In this document: one piece after another, positions 21,998 through 24,897 of the stretch
How positions within the stretch are numbered: position 1 is the first letter of the stretch
Layout of the letters: each line of letters starts with the position of its first letter
From: an uncultured Clostridia bacterium
GTDB lineage: Bacteria; Bacillota; Clostridia; Oscillospirales; Acutalibacteraceae
DNA: 24,897 nt
NCBI GenBank assembly: GCA_946539105.1
Contig: CAMNHG010000011.1
Span: forward strand, 1-24,897
Reading direction: 5' to 3'
Made by a program: the position numbers and the translations under genes
The notes under the pieces: generated by a model
Database searches by the model: none
Seen by the model: the letters and a program-made list of their open reading frames with translations, nothing else
Told to the model about the DNA's origin: nothing

Positions 21998-23698
21998 TTA
22001 AACGTATGTACCGCAATACTCCGTTCCTGTCGTGAACTCTCCTGCGTAACGCTGGACCGCCGTAGCGTCGTAAACCGACACTAAGCCGTCACGGCTTGCG
22101 TCAGCCGCTGTGAATTGGTTGCCCGTCAGGGTAATGAGCTCGCTTGCGTGACGCTGAATAAGAGTTGCGTCGTAAACCGAGATAATGCCGTCGCCGTTAA
22201 CGTCGCCGATAAGAACCTTACTAACCGGAACGGTTGTAGGTGTCACAGTTGTGGGAGCTTCGGTAGGCTTAACAGGGTTCTGGGTGGTGTTATAAACAAC
22301 TGCTACGCCTGTTGAGCCGACTGTTCCGGTGATTTTGCCGTTTGAAACGGTGAAGGTTCCGCCGCCTACCTGATCCTTGTAGGTTCCGTCCTCCATCATC
22401 TTTGCGGTCAGCGAAACCGAGCCGCCGCCTGCAGGACGTGAGATTACAACGCCCGTTGTGCCTCTCTCGTTATAAGCGCAGCCGTTTTCCGCGGATACAG
22501 ACTCGCCCAGGCCGTCAAAGAAGTTCTTAAACTTATTGACCTCGGTAACAGCCTTTGACTTCCACGTGGTGTTGGAGCTCGCCGCGCCCATTGTAGAGTT
22601 GGGTCTTGCAAAGAACAGCGAGGTCGCGTCTGCACGGGATCCGACAATCGCCCAACCTTTGATAATCGACGCGTCGCTTACGTTTTTGGTCTCGTTGCCC
22701 ATATATGTATCGTGCGACTCGCACCAAAGCACGCTCTTGTCGGCTGTGGCGTCCTTGTAGTAATGGTCGTCCGCCATTCTGTTGACGTTCTTGTTGTTAG
22801 CCGCGTACATTACCTGCTCACCCGACCAGTGGTCGGTAACGCTCATATACTCGGTGTAGTTTTCAATATCAGTTCCCTGATAATTGAGGATTTCGCCGTA
22901 ATAATAGAGGTCGGTTCTGTCGCCCTTGGAGCCGTTGATGACCGTCGGCCAGAAGTTGCTCGCACCCTTAGTGTCGGTCGGAAGCTCAATGTGCTTTGCC
23001 GCGTCAAAACGGAAACCGTCTACGCCTATATTGATACAGTCGGTACAGAGCTGCTTTACACGGTTCATAATATAGGTATTGCCGGTGTTGAGATCGGGGT
23101 TGCCGATTGAGCCGTGAGTCATTTTGTAGCGGTCGTTATCGTCGTCGGTCTTTAGGTTATCAAGGTGCCAATAGTTTGAGTTGCCTCTGATAGTTGAATT
23201 AACCTGAGAGTTAACGTTGTCCATACCGTTGCGGTCTAAGCCGTTGTCCGCCATATGGTTTGCTACGATATCGACGATTACCTTAATACCGTACTTGTCC
23301 GCCTCGATGCAGAGCGACTGAAGCTGAGCCTTTGTGCCGAGCCAAGTGTTGCCGTTGGCGATAGAAATATCTACCGGCTGATACAGCTTCCACCACTGAC
23401 CGTCGGTATCTGTCCAGCCTGAGTTGTAGTCCTTCGGCGGCTGAACAGGCGAGGTCTGAACCGCGGTATAGCCCGCGTTTTTAATCGCGCTCAAGTTTGA
23501 CTTGATGTTGTTGTAAGACCAGTTAAAGCAGTGCAAAACCGCCGCGCCCTGAATTTTGCTCTGAGGTGCCTGGCTGCCTGCCGCTTCTACCGGCTCGCTG
23601 TCAGCGTCGTTAGCCGCGTTAACGGCGAAGCTGCCAATCGCGACAGAGGTAATCAGCATACAAAGCGTGAGTGCCAAGCTGATGATTTTCTTGTTCAT
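21998..23698 (-). CDS. Secreted GH13 alpha-amylase with C-terminal dockerin
   Basis: A 566-residue extracellular enzyme. The minus-strand ATG at 23698 has AGGAG 8 bases upstream; a GTG at 23707 overlaps that site. A signal peptide (about 1-29) leads to a GH13 catalytic domain with DIVANH (143-148), nucleophile Asp232 in GVDGFRFDAAKH, acid/base Glu269 in YYYGEIL and the third acid Asp330 in CESHDTY. The ESHDTY form and GWAIVGSR resemble Bacillus AmyE-like amylases (GH13_28). A beta-sandwich domain (about 405-474) and a Pro/Thr linker (475-494) precede a type-I dockerin (495-566) with two calcium loops, DVNGDGIISVYD and DASRDGLVSVYD, and matching recognition residues SVYDATxxQR. Dockerins bind cohesins, so the enzyme may join an amylosome-type complex like that of Ruminococcus bromii; no cohesin is seen here. 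No starch-binding module is apparent. Confidence 0.95.
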   Translation of the reverse strand: MNKKIISLALTLCMLITSVAIGSFAVNAANDADSEPVEAAGSQAPQSKIQGAAVLHCFNWSYNNIKSNLSAIKNAGYTAVQTSPVQPPKDYNSGWTDTDGQWWKLYQPVDISIANGNTWLGTKAQLQSLCIEADKYGIKVIVDIVANHMADNGLDRNGMDNVNSQVNSTIRGNSNYWHLDNLKTDDDNDRYKMTHGSIGNPDLNTGNTYIMNRVKQLCTDCINIGVDGFRFDAAKHIELPTDTKGASNFWPTVINGSKGDRTDLYYYGEILNYQGTDIENYTEYMSVTDHWSGEQVMYAANNKNVNRMADDHYYKDATADKSVLWCESHDTYMGNETKNVSDASIIKGWAIVGSRADATSLFFARPNSTMGAASSNTTWKSKAVTEVNKFKNFFDGLGESVSAENGCAYNERGTTGVVISRPAGGGSVSLTAKMMEDGTYKDQVGGGTFTVSNGKITGTVGSTGVAVVYNTTQNPVKPTEAPTTVTPTTVPVSKVLIGDVNGDGIISVYDATLIQRHASELITLTGNQFTAADASRDGLVSVYDATAVQRYAGEFTTGTEYCGTYV

Positions 23699-23760
23699 AT
23701 TTCTCACTCCTAAATAATGCGGGAAACCGGCAAAAGCCGAAACTATCCATTTTCATATTT

Positions 23761-23789
23761 ATCATACCAAATGTGAATATTTATATCAA
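23761..23789 (-). promoter_or_regulatory. Promoter for the amylase gene
   Basis: On the minus strand, -35 TTGATA (23789-23784) and -10 TATGAT (23766-23761) have a 17-base spacer. The leader of about 55 bases contains a small CGGC/GCCG hairpin. No clear catabolite-repression (cre) palindrome was seen at the promoter. Confidence 0.7.
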
Positions 23790-23905
23790 TTTGCGTAATG
23801 CACAATATTTTATTTTGTTTTTGTAAAATCTGCTAATTGACATAATTTAAATAAAGTATATAACCGTATTAATATAATGCAGACTCAGTTTTTTTAATTT
23901 TACTA

Positions 23906-23934
23906 TTGACAAACGGCAGATATTTTGATAGAAT
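23906..23934 (+). promoter_or_regulatory. Promoter for tRNA-Pro
   Basis: A perfect -35 TTGACA (23906-23911) and -10 TAGAAT (23929-23934) have a 17-base spacer, and the tRNA begins 13 bases after the -10. The 116 bases between this and the divergent amylase promoter are AT-rich with nothing else recognised. Confidence 0.85.
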
Positions 23935-23947
23935 AATAATGTTGCAA

Positions 23948-24024
23948 CGGGATGTAGCGCAGTTTGGTAGCGCACACGTCTGGGGGGCGTGGAGTCGCAA
24001 GTTCAAGTCTTGTCATCCCGACCA
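23948..24024 (+). tRNA. tRNA-Pro (anticodon GGG)
   Basis: A complete 77-nt cloverleaf. The acceptor CGGGATG (23948-23954) pairs with CATCCCG (24014-24020), the D stem is GCGC/GCGC (23957-23960, 23970-23973), and the anticodon stem CACGT/GCGTG holds the loop CTGGGGG with anticodon GGG at 23982-23984. The T arm GCAAG-TTCAAGT-CTTGT is intact and ACCA is encoded at the 3' end. C1-G72 is typical of bacterial tRNA-Pro. The GGG anticodon reads CCC and CCU. Its 3' end is the start of the tandem repeats described next. Confidence 0.95.
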
Positions 24025-24096
24025 ATATTAAAGAGTGACTTTCGGGTCACTCTTTTTTGTTTTATCAAAAATCAGGTCGGGATGACAAGACTTGAA
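24002..24096. repeat. 22-bp inverted copy of the tRNA-Pro 3' arm
   Basis: Positions 24002-24023 (the T-loop end, T stem and acceptor of tRNA-Pro) recur as a perfect reverse complement at 24075-24096, on the far side of the terminator. In RNA the two could pair and compete with tRNA folding if transcription read through. In DNA this could be an inverted recombination site. Only the 13 acceptor-side bases are matched by the tail copy of the second repeat unit. Confidence 0.9.
24030..24058 (+). terminator. Terminator of tRNA-Pro (first repeat unit)
   Basis: AAAGAGTGAC (24030-24039) pairs with GTCACTCTTT (24046-24055) around a 6-nt loop, followed by T residues. The same hairpin recurs 232 bases later with one loop change, so the second copy ends no known gene. 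Confidence 0.85.
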
Positions 24097-24138
24097 GGCG
24101 ACCGTGCCGAGCTTCAAGCGTAAGCGACGAAGCGAAGG

Positions 24139-24165
24139 TAAAAACAGTCCTGCGGACTGTTTTTA
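24139..24165. repeat. Perfect 12-bp hairpin inside the repeat unit
   Basis: TAAAAACAGTCC (24139-24150) and GGACTGTTTTTA (24154-24165) are exact inverted copies with a 3-base TGC spacer. It is duplicated at 24371-24397 in unit 2. With A-run and T-run ends it could act as a bidirectional terminator. Confidence 0.8.
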
Positions 24166-24497
24166 GGGAGAGCGTTCGACTGCATTTTAGCTTTGTACAC
24201 GCCGCATAAAACGAGGTAGGCACTTCCCAATTACGCATACAATGTCATCCCGACCAATATTAAAGAGTGACTTTCAGGTCACTCTTTTTTGTTTTATCAA
24301 AAATCAGGTCGGGATGACAAGACTTGAAGGCGACCGTGCCGAGCTTCAAGCGTAAGCGACGAAGCGAAGGTAAAAACAGTCCTGCGGACTGTTTTTAGGG
24401 AGAGCGTTCGACTGCATTTTAGCTTTGTACACGCCGCATAAAACGAGGTAGGCACTCCCCAATTACGCATATAATGTCATCCAGACCATATAAAAAA

Positions 24498-24519
24498 GAG
24501 ATGTACCTCAATACATCTC
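24498..24519. repeat. 8-bp hairpin after the third tRNA-tail copy
   Basis: GAGATGTA (24498-24505) pairs with TACATCTC (24512-24519) around a 6-nt loop, right after the degenerate third tRNA tail. It has the position and A-rich lead-in of a tRNA terminator but no T-run, so it may be the eroded original terminator of tRNA-Pro. Confidence 0.45.
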
Positions 24520-24576
24520 CGGTTGTCGAAAAACGATTTTTTTATAAAGAAAAATGGCAAATTATTAGGTTATGCT

Positions 24577-24744
24577 GTAGGGGCTGACCCATGTGTCCGC
24601 CCGAGCTGCGTTTCCTATCTAACCATATCTGCCATGGAAACGTAGGGCTTCCTGTCCTGTGGGCGTCCGTAGCCGGACGGCAACCCTTTTGTCGCTACGC
24701 GACATTTCCCCTGACAGGGGAATTTCACGCGGGTGCGCCCCTAC
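24577..24744. repeat. 168-bp structured inverted-repeat element (REP/MITE-like)
   Basis: The ends GTAGGGGC (24577-24584) and GCCCCTAC (24737-24744) are perfect inverted copies. Inside are several short hairpins: GTCCG-TAGC-CGGAC, TGTCGC-TAC-GCGACA and TTCCCCT-GAC-AGGGGAA. There is no reading frame. The layout resembles non-autonomous extragenic palindromic or miniature inverted-repeat elements. Base composition is GC-rich against AT-rich flanks. No target-site duplication was clearly identified. Confidence 0.6.
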
Positions 24745-24801
24745 GATTATGTCAAATGTTGTCCTGAACAAATCGCGTTTGGACTTTTTTTACAATAAGA
24801 A

Positions 24802-24832
24802 AAGGGACGGATTGACCATCCCTTGATTTTTT
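24802..24832. terminator. Terminator, probably for the minus-strand gene at the right edge
   Basis: AAGGGACGG (24802-24810) pairs with CCATCCCTT (24816-24824) with one C-A mismatch and a 5-nt loop. T-rich tracts lie on both sides, so it could act in either direction; on the minus strand it lies 30 bases past the surface-protein stop. Confidence 0.7.
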
Positions 24833-24853
24833 TATATAAGCGTTAGGCTTTAA

Positions 24854-24897
24854 TTAGAAATCTCTTCTCTTTCTTGCGAGGAAGATAACGCCTGCAG
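24854..24897 (-). CDS. C-terminus of a probable surface protein (partial)
   Basis: On the minus strand the open frame entering from the window edge ends AGVIFLARKRRDF at a TAA (24856-24854). A hydrophobic stretch followed by RKRR at the extreme C-terminus is the end of a sortase-type sorting signal or a C-terminal membrane anchor. Any LPxTG-like motif would lie outside the window. Only 13 residues are visible, so the call rests on the tail pattern and the terminator after it. Confidence 0.5.
   Translation of the reverse strand, partial: AGVIFLARKRRDF

Larger units (their letters stand above)
24011..24488 (+). repeat. 232-bp tandem repeats, each starting with the tRNA-Pro 3' end
   Basis: Unit 1 (24011-24242) and unit 2 (24243-24474) differ at only three positions. 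Each begins with TGTCATCCCGACCA, the last 14 bases of tRNA-Pro, and a degenerate third copy of that 14-mer (13 of 14) lies at 24475-24488, exactly one period later. Each unit holds a terminator, an inverted tRNA-tail copy, a CTTGAAG/CTTCAAG hairpin, a 12-bp TAAAAACAGTCC hairpin and an unrecognised rest. There is no convincing reading frame. The pattern fits att-like repeats left by stepwise insertion, or unequal duplication, at a tRNA 3' end. Confidence 0.92.

Noticed and set aside
23961..23984. tRNA anticodon read one base later
   Set aside because: The anticodon loop is all G after CT, so any one-base shift still reads GGG, and the 7-base loop fixes 23982-23984.
24011..24488. CRISPR-like array
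   Set aside because: The repeats are 232 bp long with no spacers and begin with a tRNA tail; nothing resembles a CRISPR repeat, and no cas gene is present.

Overview
The window looks like a chromosomal segment of a Gram-positive gut Clostridia member, most plausibly Ruminococcus-like (Oscillospiraceae). The evidence is strong AGGAGG-type ribosome sites, a secreted GH13 alpha-amylase ending in a dockerin module, Big_2-rich and sortase-type surface proteins, a LytR-CpsA-Psr protein, and an EF-G paralogue of a type common in Clostridia. Species was not determined; all calls come from reading the sequence, without database searches.

Layout. Positions 1-4290 are AT-richer accessory DNA: the tail of an unknown gene, a 71-residue membrane protein flanked by a 14-bp direct repeat, a Vat/CatB-type antibiotic acetyltransferase, a complete type II restriction-modification pair (C5-cytosine methyltransferase plus a HaeII-family endonuclease) with overlapping genes, and decayed remnants of a GH25 lysozyme and a second gene. 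Positions 4293-8425 hold a multi-pass membrane protein with a GT-C-like acidic loop, then a two-gene unit: an HdeD/DUF308-like membrane protein with a permuted papain-like (His before Cys) domain, and a zinc-ribbon protein. Positions 8600-10411 carry a cysteine-synthase homologue with altered substrate-loop residues and a YwaF/TMEM164-like membrane protein. Positions 10563-15551 are an envelope block: a 910-residue secreted NlpC/P60-like protein with eight Big_2 repeats, a small membrane protein, an SPKTG-tailed surface protein and an LCP ligase. Positions 15573-19587 carry ilvD and the EF-G-like GTPase. The minus strand then has alanine racemase with an ATP-grasp enzyme (20707-21825, 19656-20684) and the amylase-dockerin gene (21998-23698). 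The right end holds tRNA-Pro(GGG), two 232-bp tandem repeats that each begin with the tRNA 3' end, a 168-bp structured inverted-repeat element, and the C-terminus of another surface protein.

How the parts relate. The restriction-modification pair should protect against DNA carrying RGCGCY. In a manual scan of both strands I found about 88 GCGC tetramers in the window but no RGCGCY, which independently supports that specificity and suggests a long association of the system with this genome. The envelope genes, racemase, LCP protein and amylase fit a starch-using, peptidoglycan-remodelling anaerobe. The most unusual structure is the tRNA-Pro tail: three att-like copies of the tRNA 3' end at an exact 232-bp period, with a 22-bp perfect inverted copy of the tRNA 3' arm just past the terminator. 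This resembles tandem insertion of a very small tRNA-targeted element.
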